From positions 248,001 through 312,000 of the forward strand of contig JAACJM010000041.1 in NCBI GenBank assembly GCA_013368315.1: a DNA stretch of 64,000 bases, given 5' to 3'. The DNA is from Tetrapyrgos nigripes (taxonomy: Eukaryota > Basidiomycota > Agaricomycetes > Agaricales > Campanellaceae). The notes below the pieces were generated by a model, which ran no database searches, was not told the origin of the DNA, and saw only the letters and a program-made list of their open reading frames with translations. This document shows positions 54,970 through 64,000 of this stretch, in pieces; position 1 is the stretch's first letter, and each line of letters starts with the position of its first letter. A program made the position numbers and the translations under genes.

Positions 54970-55128
54970 GAGACATCACTACATTTACAACTTCAACCCC
55001 AACATCGACAACAGTTACATTGACTGATGCTACTGATCAAAAGGCCATACCAATCCAAGCAGTGATATCAACCAGTTTCTTTACCTTTGTTACAACATTA
55101 TCATCTACCCCTTCAGTTTCATTGTAAA
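54970..55128 (+). pseudogene. Ser/Thr-rich fragment of the locus interrupted by the copia element
   Basis: In the frame that crosses the insertion point the flanks read SLPGTRD / ITTFTTSTPTSTTVTLTDAT and continue Ser/Thr-rich to a TAA after SSTPSVSL. Such mucin-like stretches are typical of the ectodomain of single-pass surface proteins in these fungi. The left flank (about 47800-47880) stays open for some 25 codons only. Probably part of a degraded gene; see 56231-56433 for a possible tail. Confidence 0.35.
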
Positions 55129-56230
55129 TGTGTTTCAACCCATTGTGGGTAATCTTGAAGCTCATCTCCTTGCAGTATCCCTAGTACTTAACCAATACTG
55201 CAGAGCACAAGCAAGAGCAGTGCTGAAACAATGGCTGGAATAGCAGAGTTGTTGTACTCATAGTCCTTGGAATCATATGCTCCTACAGAAAGAGAGAACA
55301 TAAGTGGAGACAGAATCTTGTTATAGAGAATGGGTACAAGTTAGTACTTAGGTACTCAGCAGTCACACAATACAGTGTAGATGACTAGATTGCACATCAC
55401 ACAAAAGTACATCCTATTGTAATTGCATTTTGGACATTATATCAGACCATGGTCTGATACAATCAGATTAGAATCACTAAAATCTAGTTAGAACCCAGAT
55501 CCAATGCAGATAGAACTGGGCTGGGATCTTTACAGCAATTATAATAGACTGTCATATTGTGTGATGTACAGTACCTATAGAGAACAGGTACAAGTTAGTA
55601 CTTAGGTACTGTAGATAAATATGATCAGTAAAGATATAGTAATTATGAGATGAAATGAATACACAGTGGCATACACACCCCAGGAGTCACACAATACAGT
55701 GTAGATGACTGGGGTGTTTGGTACAATATGGCTAGGTATATGTGAGGCGGGCATAAGCTATGGATCATGAATGTGTGCCTTGGAGTATAAGATAAGGAAG
55801 TAAGGATAGGAAGAAACAGATACTTCTAGAATGGGAATTGGCCTTATAGCCCCTATCTAGGGACTCTCGTTCTCGACACTTGTTGTAATGAATGTCCCTA
55901 TGACAGATATCTTACTTCATTATCACTGTTCCAGTCAGCTCCAGCGCAACAGAAAGATAACTTCAACCATTTAATCTGAAATATACACTGAGTTCAGTTC
56001 AGGAAGAGAATGGATGTCAGAGAGGCACAGCAAATGGCTACATTTCAATGGATCCATATCCAATAAAACCCGGGCTCGACTCCATCCACCTATCAGAGTC
56101 TGAAAATTCGTTCGAATCCCCAACGGAGGAGATATCCGGCATCTAAATTTAACGCCTGGATGCTCACTGTCATTGCACTGTCTACTCACTTGACAATCCA
56201 AACCACCACTACCCATACGACACATCAAAA
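55129..56230. repeat. Nested dispersed repeats, possible solo LTR end
   Basis: TACAAGTTAGTACTTAGGTACT occurs at about 55329 and 55588. TCACACAATACAGTGTAGATGACT occurs at about 55364 and 55687. A perfect 20-bp palindrome (TATCAGACCATGGTCTGATA) lies at 55440-55459. The stretch ending GGGACTCTCGTTCTCGACA at 55879 looks like the 3' end of a gypsy-type LTR, but no matching start or target duplication was found. No gene. Confidence 0.5.
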
Positions 56231-56433
56231 TGCAGCTACAAGAAGCCGATGATAAAACAGGAGCAAGTAAGAAAACTGCAGCAGGCTTTCAACAAATCCC
56301 AAATGGAATGGAAGGAATGTAAGTGGCTATGAGGAGAATGATGGCGCAAATACAGACGTTGGAGAGTCAGTTGAGTTCAAATTGGGCAAGGGGATTGACA
56401 GATGAGCCTCCACCTGCATATGCGTCCATGTAG
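56231..56433 (+). pseudogene. Possible C-terminal remnant of a mucin-like membrane protein
   Basis: Frames here read EQVRKLQQAFNKSQMEWKEC and, after a shift, AQIQTLESQLSSNWARGLTD with the end DEPPPAYASM and a stop. A coiled-coil followed by DEPPPxY at the C-terminus is common in basidiomycete single-pass surface proteins with Ser/Thr-rich ectodomains. It could be the tail of the fragment at 54970, separated by the repeats, but this link is an inference. Confidence 0.35.
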
Positions 56434-57963
56434 TTATATGGATTATGGCTGTGGCAAGCCGACTGCCTCTAGTGCTTGGTTTCAAATCAACGCGTGGCAC
56501 CATATCCCATCATTGATCATATCGGTACATGCTCACCCAAGGTGGTACTTTTCCGACCCGCATGATCACTAGATTGTCCCTCCTGTCATCTCCTTTTAGA
56601 TACTAGGCTCTGTAACCTGACACAGTCAACATTCTGCATCAACGGCAGGATGAGGTACTTTGGTGTCTGAGATATTCTTCCAGTAGGCAAGCTCGGTTCT
56701 ACATCGCCTCATCTCAGCACAGTGGTTTGAATACCATGTTTCGCGAGTACATAAGACGTTCCAGCAATACTTTACTGTACTCAGTCAATCTTGAAGATAC
56801 CCAGCCCTTGAGGTATGCACAAGTGAATTTTTTCCAACAATTTCTGATCCTTTCGCGAAAGCAGAACTACCTATCTATTTATTACATATTTACCCTACCT
56901 CCATCATGCAAATCTCTACAACCTCAATTGGACGCCATCTCCTCTGTTCAACTTTCGCCATCCTGGGAATGGTTCTTGTCCTATCCACACAAATTTATCA
57001 GGCCAGCGCTGGGCCAATTCTGCCTCGCCAGGTTGGATACACTAACATAGCTGAGCGTACGTGAGCAAGGCATTTTTAGTCGATTCTCTAAGGCTTATCG
57101 GGTACCCACTTACCAGCTCTATGTGTGTGTAGCACTGACGATCCTTCATGCATCCCCACCAATTGCTGAGGGTCGTACTGCTGATTATTTATTTAATATC
57201 GACGTCATTCATTTTTATATTTATGAGCTTTTGCTATTGCCGATAAGCATCCCACATAGTATCTATGTATAGTAATTGCTGTATATTGCACTAATAGTCG
57301 TGAAATATCATTCCCTAATCTGAGGGTCTTGACACCGAACTTGAAAAACTGTTCTTGGAAATGCAGCAACATAATGGCAAAACATTGTAAAATGGTCCGT
57401 TGGGCATCTAATAATCTATAACCAGTCCTACTTCCAGACATGTGGCTGAGAGCGACAAGGATGCACGGCGGAGGGGAAAGAGATGATCGCCGATGATCGG
57501 CGCGGCATCGCAGAGACGTCGGGTGGAAAGGCGGATGAAAACTGAGAGCTCGGGAGTTTTAAAAATACGATCGGGAAAAACAGGAATCGATTCGACATAG
57601 CCACACGCGGAAATGGAGTGTAAAGAACTCACCCTCATTTCATTCGGCCTCGTAACTAGACGTACATCGGGACGCTTCCTGGACCCCAAGCGCATCAGTT
57701 CTTGGTCCCAGCCCGGTTAATAGACTCCTCCTCCTCCTAGTACCTACTGGTAGTCTGGCAATGCTCAGAACTAGCTAAGTATTCCCAGTTCATTCTTTCT
57801 GAAGTGATATGCAAGGTTGAAGGACAACAACGCACCCATATGATACATACAAGAAGGAAGTACATCATACAAGCAAGTACAGCATACAATGCCCATCAAT
57901 CATTAATCCTATCCCGATGGACTTTACAATCCCAATATTCCAACATCTCTTTACTTTTTATCT
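56434..57963. other. Gap, no supported gene
   Basis: Open frames at 56727-57050 and on the minus strand at 57205-57695 have no domain character and no consistent splice model. No RNA gene was found. Confidence 0.4.
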
Positions 57964-58832
57964 CTAATCACCCGCGCAGGAAACAAAGTTGTTGCCCGAA
58001 GCTCCGGTATGGGTGGCGACACTTCAGTCAACGAGTTGGCAATAGTCGAGAGTCGGAGTCAAGAGACAGAGTCAAACGAGGAAGAGGGGAAGAACGTTTA
58101 TCGTCAGTATCATCTCTACAGATATCTTGCAGCAATAACGCGAGATAAGTAGTACTTACGCGCAATAAACCCCATTATCAGAGAAGATAACACGGTCCGC
58201 TCCAGGATCACCACCGGTGTAGGGACCGGCGGGGAGGATGGGCCACTGTTCAATCATTTTGGATTGGGGTACAAGAGGGAGGAATGAAGATATGGTGTTG
58301 GACGACGATTTGAATTTGAAGAGGATTATCATTATTGCCAGTGATTGGAGGGGTGGTGAAGAGCAAGCAAGGTCAGTCGTTGATCAGTAGACAGAGAAAG
58401 AAGAACGCACCTCGCTGAATTGAGTCTCGCCAGTGCAGAACAACCTCAGGCCTTCAAAGTTTTCAAATGCGTGGGGGTAGCTGTCTATAAAGTATACGCG
58501 TAGTGATCAGTTTCAAAAGGGATCTCTATTAGGAAGTCAAATACCACTACTTACTGCTACCAATCGGATTATCCAAATGTGCGAACCCATTGCTTGTAGC
58601 CGCCTTTACGATGCTCACGGAGTAGACGTGGCTTCCGCCTAAGAAAATGGAATGAACCATTTCAGCGTTCAAAGAAAGAATCATAAAAGGAATGTGATTA
58701 CGCACAGGTAACAGGACCAGAGGGAAACGCTCTGGGGATTACATCCGTAGTGTTGAGAGGGATAGCCGAGACGGGTACCGCGGCAAGGGAGAGAAGGGTC
58801 CAAGAAGCAAAGAAGAGGATGGTGGGGAACAT
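57964..58832 (-). CDS. Secreted guanyl-specific ribonuclease (N1/T1 family), 142 aa
   Basis: Five exons: 58832-58706, 58638-58555, 58484-58411, 58245-58160, 58021-57964. After a signal peptide (MFPTILFFASWTLLSLAAVP) comes the mature enzyme of about 105 residues. It cleaves single-stranded RNA after guanosine. The T1 active-site set is all present: Tyr and His in SYPHAFENFEG, Glu at FSE-WPIL (split over an exon junction), Arg in GGDPGADRVIF and His in THTGASGNNFV. Cys residues near VTCGS and FVSC probably form the conserved disulphide, with FCTG and YCA a second pair. Likely roles are nutrient release from extracellular RNA or competition; ribotoxin-specific loops are not seen. Confidence 0.9.
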
Positions 58833-59607
58833 TGTGAGTAGACCTGAGCTTGAAATCCCTCAAGAGGCCGAGTAATCGAATCGAGTGAGTGGGATGGGGT
58901 ACAACTCGATTATCCTAGTAACGGTTTATATATGAGCAAAACGAGAACCAGAGTATCTCCGAGTCAGGAATGCACCGTATGTAGCACGTACCTAGGGAAG
59001 CTGTGAAACTTAGAAAAGACGAGGACAGAACCAGAGCTTGAGAGTTGTGCTACATGATGTTCGTTCATGAAGATGAACCATGCGGTACATTGACCCATGT
59101 GCGCGACACTGGTGAATGTCATTTGCCTTTATCTCGTATCACTGCTTCGCACATGTGTCGGGATTTCGATATATGCGCATGAGTGGGCATTCAGGACGTC
59201 GAGAGAAGAACCCTAGACGTTAGAGTAACGCCGCATTATAGTTCTTGAACTAACGATGTTACATTGAAGCTTTGATATTATTATTTGTGGTAAGCTGACA
59301 AAAGGGCCAGGGCTAGTGCCCTAGCATGCTGCATTTGTAACCACATGCAAAGACCAACGTGTGTTATCTCGAAGCTTTGGACTAGGAAACGATAGACGAG
59401 AAAGGAAGAAGGAGCACATGGATGCTTTGTGGATTCCTACTCTAATTAGCTTAGTGCGATGCGAGTGATCGCGTCAAAGAAACTAGGTCAGACTGCCTGC
59501 GTCTGCGATGGCCGCGAGTTATAAATAATCAAAGGGGTTTGCGGTCCTCAGGTCACGATTACTTATGCTACGCTAGTGAAACGTTTAAGGCTCAACGAGT
59601 TATGCAA
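58833..59607. other. Upstream region of the ribonuclease gene and spacer
   Basis: A TATA-like TATATAAA lies at about 58925-58932 (minus strand), some 95 bp before the ribonuclease start. The rest is non-coding as far as I can see. Confidence 0.4.
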
Positions 59608-60118
59608 TTAAGAGCGTAACATCAAATTGATCAATGTACACAGTACTGTCTCTCCCCTGAGCAACTTAGTCGGTTGCGACCCAAAAGCTCCAGCTTGTTT
59701 GCAATAATGGTCCATCTCATCCCCACCAATATGTTTAGCACCAGATTTACAAACTGCACCCCTGCCGTCGTGGCCTTCGGTACAATCAAGACATTGGTCC
59801 CACTGCTTGGATCCAGTGTTGCGACCGCGGTAGGCTCCGCAAGCTTGCTTGGTGTGATCGTCGGCCTAAAAGATTAATTGTCAGTATCGTGGCTTGAGCA
59901 GGAATGGAAGTTGATGACTGACGTAGTAGTATGAGTACACAACGCCTCCACGCTTGGCGATCTTGGCCTTTCTGTTAACGCACCAGGCAGTGTTATGCAA
60001 GTCTGCAAGGGCGCTATGAACGAAGTCAGGTCAGTTTAAGAACTAGATGCGCAGAGAGAACTATGGGGACTTACCCAGAAGCCACGGCCAAGATGACGAG
60101 AATGGTAGAAAAACGCAT
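59608..60118 (-). CDS. Small secreted cysteine-containing protein, 130 aa
   Basis: Three exons: 60118-60075, 60013-59923, 59865-59608. The N-terminus MRFSTILVILAVASGALA is a clear signal peptide. The mature part begins DLHNTAWCVNRKAKIAKRGG and has Cys in WCVN, ACGAY, CLDCTEG, AVCKS and HYCKQAG, an arrangement fit for disulphides in a secreted protein. I recognise no family. Small secreted proteins of this kind are abundant in saprotrophic and plant-associated basidiomycetes. The last 25 residues (after KQAGAFGSQP) are low in structure, and the true end could involve another intron. A TATAAG motif lies about 95 bp upstream. Confidence 0.65.
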
Positions 60119-60479
60119 ATTAGAGCTGATAATAGATAGGTAATATAGAAGAGAAAGCAAGCAGAGAAGGAAATTGACTTTGATGGGGGAGTTGAAAGGT
60201 TCAGGTGGCACTCTTATACTCGGCGTATGTAGATTGAGTTATTCGAGAAGGAGTGTCTCGACGTTCCACTTTTTTTTTTCGAAAAAATGAAACTGCGATA
60301 AGTGGCCTCGCCGCTACCAAGTAACTCTTCCTCGTTCACACCATAACGAATCCAAGCAGATAGATACACCTTTTGACCCAGTCCGATCGGTGGTTGCACG
60401 ATACATAATGCTAACGTCAACATTGCTACAGGAGTGTATTTGCCATACGTGTAGACGGTTGGACAGCATATTATTTTGG
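60119..60479. other. Upstream of the small secreted protein; 3' flank of the P450 remnant
   Basis: No gene. Contains a T-run at 60270-60278 and TATAAGAG at about 60212-60219. Confidence 0.35.
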
Positions 60480-61790
60480 GCATTTGTGAGCGGTGACTGG
60501 TTCAGATGTAGGATTGAGGGACAACAAAGCCGCAACGATCAACAACTCTTGACGAGCCAACGCTCTACTGACGCAGTTGCGAGGACCGTGTGAGAAGGGG
60601 ATGTAGGCGAGGGGATTGTGTAGCAGTCGTAGTTGGTCCTGGTCCTGTTTCGCCTTCGGTTCCGAGTCCAGGAATAATAATTGATATCGGATCAGACTTT
60701 ACTTTTAGGTTTGCTTTGACCTTGGCCTTCACTTTCGCCTTCGCCTTCACCTTCATCTCCACCCTCCCTCTCGCCTCCACCTTCCCCCTTTCGAACAAAG
60801 TCAAGCCACCTCCCGGGATCAAACCTATCAGGATCCGAAAAGTACGCTGGCTTTTCGCCAGTAAGCAATGAACACGAACAAAATTAGACCACGGGATGAT
60901 AAAGCGTCAAATGAATCGTAAAAGCTTTCAACTCCCTCCTCTTTTTCGTATCCTCCAACTCCTCTAGCCAGTCCCAATCCTCCTCCTCTTTGTACCTGTA
61001 CTTCTCAGTATCCTTCTGACGTCTAGGGTAATCCTTATAATGTTTCGGAAAAACCCTCCCAACCTCCTCCCAAACTCTCTCATACCACCCCCGATTATCC
61101 CGAATTATCAACAACCAAAACAAACACGCCAACACGGACAACGTCATATCTGACCCTCCGAGAATGGCGACGATACCTTCCGAGGGGTTTTCGGGGAGGG
61201 CGCTGAGGTGGGGTTTTTGCTTCGACTTGGATTTGAGTCTTGGTCTTGATTGTCTTCGTTTGTCTGTAGAGGCAAGGCAGTGCAGCGTTAGTCATTTTGT
61301 AGGTCCTCCAGAACCAGAACACCATAATAAGAATGACAATGAGATACTCGCCATATACCACCAAATCCTTTAACCTCAGTTTATCATCCCCATCCCCACT
61401 CCCATTCCCAATGACGGAGCCAGAATTACCCCTCTTCACCCTCGCCATCGCCCACCCAGCCCCGACTGTCCCCAGCCGAAAACCAAAAACCTTGTACGCA
61501 AAGTGAGAGAGCCAGGGTACTTGTACGAGGGCGTCCATGATCCTATACATCATCATTATACTCATGTGGCTTCTTAAACACCAAATGTCTTTCTTCTCGT
61601 ATCGAAATCCACAAGTACGCTCTGGATATCTATTGAGGAGGCGAGGGTGAGGAAGAAGGTTGTGTATGTGAGAGCGAAAGGAGTAGGCGGAGAGCGGCCT
61701 ATGGAGGGATTCCATGGTAATATAACGAGAAGCAGAGGTTGGAGTATCACGAAGACCGCAGCGAAAGGAGTATTTGCGGACTTGGTTCAA
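60480..61790 (-). pseudogene. Cytochrome P450 pseudogene (C-terminal half, internally deleted)
   Basis: Segments of a P450 lie in order on the minus strand. VQVPWLSHFAYKVFG (about 61540). RLKDLVVYGE with a Lys/Arg-rich stretch. The oxygen-binding I helix GIVAILGGSDMTLSVLACLF with WYERVWEEVGRVFP (about 61180-61040). SDPDRFDPGRWLDFV (about 60825), followed by an unusual Gly/Glu/Lys repeat tract. The haem-binding segment YIPFSHGPRNCVSRALARQE (about 60620-60560; Cys present, the usual Gly two residues later is Ser). The K-helix ExxR and PERF regions between I helix and SDPDRF are missing, and the pieces fall in different frames, so it is broken. No recognisable N-terminal anchor or proline hinge is seen upstream. 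Confidence 0.7.
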
Positions 61791-62391
61791 AGTAGTGAAA
61801 AAGGAGGTGATTGAACTAGAAAGATACTACTTTTGAGAGATCTGAAAACAGTTGGAAGAGAGAGTCGACTCACCAAACCCTAGCAAAGCCCCTCAGGAAC
61901 GACGACGCTACGGTCCATGATAGTCAAGAAGAGTCTCCGGCGGTTAAGTTTAAGACCATCTGTGGATCATCAAAAACTTCAGCCATCGAGCTGCCAGCGT
62001 GTCCCGTCACCAAGCCTCAACGGGGTATAGGCTGGGAGTAAGTAGATACAGCCAGGAGCCAAAAAAAGTTTGGATCGGCAACACGTCACACGTGCAATGT
62101 ACGTGATCAAGATGCGGATACCGTTGAGGCCGGCAAGCGGCCCGCTACTTCGACATACTCGCTGTTACCCTGCAGAGCCTTGATGGTCAATTGATGGTTC
62201 TACTAGTGAAGAATTCTTGATTCCAACTGAGATTCTAAGGACCTACAACCTCTTCTTGTGCTTTCTTAGGTAATGCGCCTATCTCAATTTCTCATGTTGT
62301 TCTCATGACTCAGTTGTGTCTCAGATTTTCATTATATCCTTGACGTCTCGTGCTGTCTAATCAGCGGTTTCTCCCCATTCTTACCGTCAAC
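61791..62391. other. Divergent spacer, upstream of the MYND gene
   Basis: The minus-strand sequence ATGGACCGTAGCG at 61919 followed by a GTGAGT donor near 61873 might be a relic first exon of the P450 locus, but it hits an in-frame TAG. Promoter of the MYND gene lies at the right side. Confidence 0.35.
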
Positions 62392-64000
62392 ATGCCACCC
62401 ACTCCTACTACTCTGGTCGAAACGCTCCAATCGTCCCTGGACAAGATAGACTCTGACCAAGACAAGCTCTCTACCCTTCTCTCAGCTATGGATCTCTACG
62501 ACCAACCCCGTGAACTAAGGGCACTCAGTGGCACTGGCTGCGACAATTCATTTTCCGACGACCAAAACCAGCATGTATGGTCTCAGTTTATGGAGTTGGC
62601 TCAGAAACACGGAATCGAGGACCAGTTCATCTCGGCTTGTCTACAACGCATGGACTTCTCTCGCACTAGTACCCATCTCGAACACTTGGAATGCGCCAAT
62701 CATGACCTAAAGAGCTCGAAAAGATGTAAGGAGAGGGCGACCAAGATTTGCAGTGAGTGTCGTTTGGTGAGCTACTGCTCGCAGGCGTGTCAGGTTGAGC
62801 ATTGGAAGAGGCATAAGCGCGGTGAATGAGCTTTCTTTCGTAGTTGAGACCAACTCATAATGCTGTGGTACCTCATAGACTGCAAGCATAAACTACGATC
62901 AAAGGATTGGAAGCCGGAATGGGTCGAAGAACAGAGACGTCCATCGTTCATGGATGATGGTGCTGAGTCTTCTCATACTCGATTTGGAGTGAGCCGATCC
63001 TTGTAGGTCTCAATATCACCTTTGCTTGTTCGTGCTCAACGAATTTTAGATGGGGTAATATGCCTGCTTTCGATATCTTGAATCTAAAGGCGAATGAAGG
63101 TCTGGAGACATCCATCAACAGAGATTTAGCGCTTGCTTTTGTAGGTAAGTCGGCTCATTGTCATCCGTGAACTGTTGTTTCTGACAGTAGTACAGCCTCG
63201 GGCGATATTAGGAACGTTATAAGGACCGTGAACGAGCTGCCGAAGAATTATGGAGGAACGTTGGACATCGTCATCAATGATCGTGACCCAATGGTTCAGT
63301 GCCGCAATCTCCTGCTTTTGATTATACTGGGTATGGTACCGGACTTGGTGAGCTACGGACTACCTTTAGGCGCCGTTGACTTGTCTAAATGTCCTCTGCA
63401 GAGTGACGCAACTGAAATCGCTCTTCATTTCTGGTATTCCCTCTTTCTTCCCAGCTCCTGGTTATCGAAATTGGGCATAATTCTCCAAGAATCCCAGCTT
63501 CTTACTCCCGGAGAACATGTTCGCACTCTCTCATTTGGGTCTCATTTGACTCTCAACGTCCTAATGGAGACCCAAACCCAGTACTTCTTTGCTGGTACAT
63601 TCGTACACAACGGACCGGACAAACTCACCCCTGCCATCGCCAACAATACATTCTACAACTTCATGAACGCTTCGGAGCGTGTAGATTATGTGCATCGGTA
63701 TTATGCTGGTCTCGAGCCGTCTCACCGATTGGCTATCCAAGAATGGCGTAGATTCGGAGTGCTGTATCCTTTCAGTGCAAGCAGCGCCTACCTCAACACA
63801 CCAAATCCTTGGCTCTTTGGTCACGATCATACCCTATTTTTGAATGATCACGCTTCACCTTCACAAGGTTGGGAGTAAGCTTAAAGTATCTGTCTTCTTC
63901 CGGGTGACTCGATTGCTAACTTCTACCACAAAGCGTTCAGGCAGCATTCGAAGTGGGAAAGGCTCATGGGACCACCCAAGCGGATATTATGGGTTGCCTC
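62392..64000 (+). CDS. MYND zinc-finger protein with DUF4470, partial at window end
   Basis: Exons 62392-62821, 62879-63002, 63050-63144, 63196-63874 and 63934 onwards; the gene runs off the window. The N-terminal 105 residues (MPPTPTTLVETLQSSLDKID...) are helical. The MYND finger follows: ECANHDLKSSKRCKE, KICSECRLVSYCSQACQVEH, WKRHKRD, CKHKL, residues about 110-150, binding two zincs. Then LWGNMPAFDILNLKANEGL opens a DUF4470 domain (DLALAFVASGDIRNVIRTVN, GGTLDIVINDRDPMVQCRNL). Exon 2 ends at a GTAGGT donor at 63003; an upstream GTGAGC at 62989 would break the frame. Similar MYND-DUF4470 proteins are common in Agaricomycetes, with unknown role, presumably protein interaction. The ATG at 62392 follows CGTCAAC and fits the frame. 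Confidence 0.85.

Noticed and set aside
56105..56125. Possible tRNA 3' end (GTTCGAATCCCC)
   Set aside because: The bases around the TTCGAAT loop cannot form a T-stem and no A box or acceptor stem is found upstream.
60884..61147. Separate 87-codon minus-strand gene
   Set aside because: Its start is the P450 I helix (GGSDMT...) and its neighbours on both sides are other P450 segments, so it is part of that pseudogene.
62989..63002. Alternative donor GTGAGC in exon 2 of the MYND gene
   Set aside because: Using it puts the next exon out of phase and gives a stop; the GTAGGT donor at 63003 restores LWGNMPAFD.
1..64000. CRISPR arrays, prophage, operon-like structures
   Set aside because: Splice-rich eukaryotic nuclear DNA; no regularly spaced repeats or bacterial gene organisation were seen.

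Overview
The window looks like nuclear DNA of a mushroom-forming basidiomycete (Agaricomycetes). Genes carry many short introns (about 45-80 nt, mostly GT-AG) and very small exons. The gene content is typical of that group: secreted GMC/aryl-alcohol-oxidase-like enzymes, a small BTB-domain family, a MYND-DUF4470 protein, a T1-type secreted ribonuclease, a small secreted Cys-rich protein, P450 remains, a tyrosine-recombinase element and a Ty1/copia element. I assign no species. All exon maps were read by eye from splice signals, reading frame and paralogue comparison.

Layout. 2.0-5.2 kb: a large low-complexity protein (-). 5.7-6.65 kb: a decayed partial copy of the gene at 14.5 kb, broken by a small inverted-repeat element. 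6.65-13.9 kb: duplication copy A, with a GMC oxidoreductase gene damaged at two splice sites and a 3.2-kb gag plus tyrosine-recombinase insertion. 14.56-17.0 kb: a Ser/Pro-rich nuclear-type protein. 18.2-20.05 kb: a BTB pseudogene split by an insertion. 20.3-21.3 kb: an intact BTB gene, followed by a 2.1-kb decayed block. 24.1-28.9 kb: duplication copy B, with an intact GMC gene and two inverted-repeat elements. 29.3-31.2 kb: an MFS (monocarboxylate-type) transporter. 31.6-34.3 kb: a tandem pair of four-helix membrane proteins. 34.7-37.5 kb: an aldo/keto reductase pseudogene with an 868-bp inverted-repeat element in an intron. 37.7-39.8 kb: prephenate dehydrogenase (TYR1). 39.9-41.25 kb: a membrane-anchored alpha/beta hydrolase (-). 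41.9-45.3 kb: an inverted copy of the decayed block plus BTB gene. 47.9-55.0 kb: an intact Ty1/copia retrotransposon with apparently identical LTRs. 55-56.5 kb: remnants of the interrupted host locus and repeats. 58-58.8 kb: a T1-family ribonuclease (-). 59.6-60.1 kb: a small secreted protein (-). 60.5-61.8 kb: a P450 pseudogene (-). 62.4 kb to the end: a MYND/DUF4470 gene, cut by the window edge.

Biology. The housekeeping-like genes are TYR1 (tyrosine synthesis) and perhaps the alpha/beta hydrolase. The rest is accessory: secreted enzymes, transport, BTB and membrane-protein families. The region has been shaped by two segmental duplications, one direct (GMC unit, about 17.5 kb apart) and one inverted (BTB unit, about 18 kb apart), and by at least five small inverted-repeat elements and two larger elements. 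I did not find a convincing new defence or biosynthetic system. The most informative observations concern mechanism: splice-site death of one duplicate, an empty-site/filled-site pair for one element, an RT-less tyrosine-recombinase element, and copia-style half-tRNA priming.
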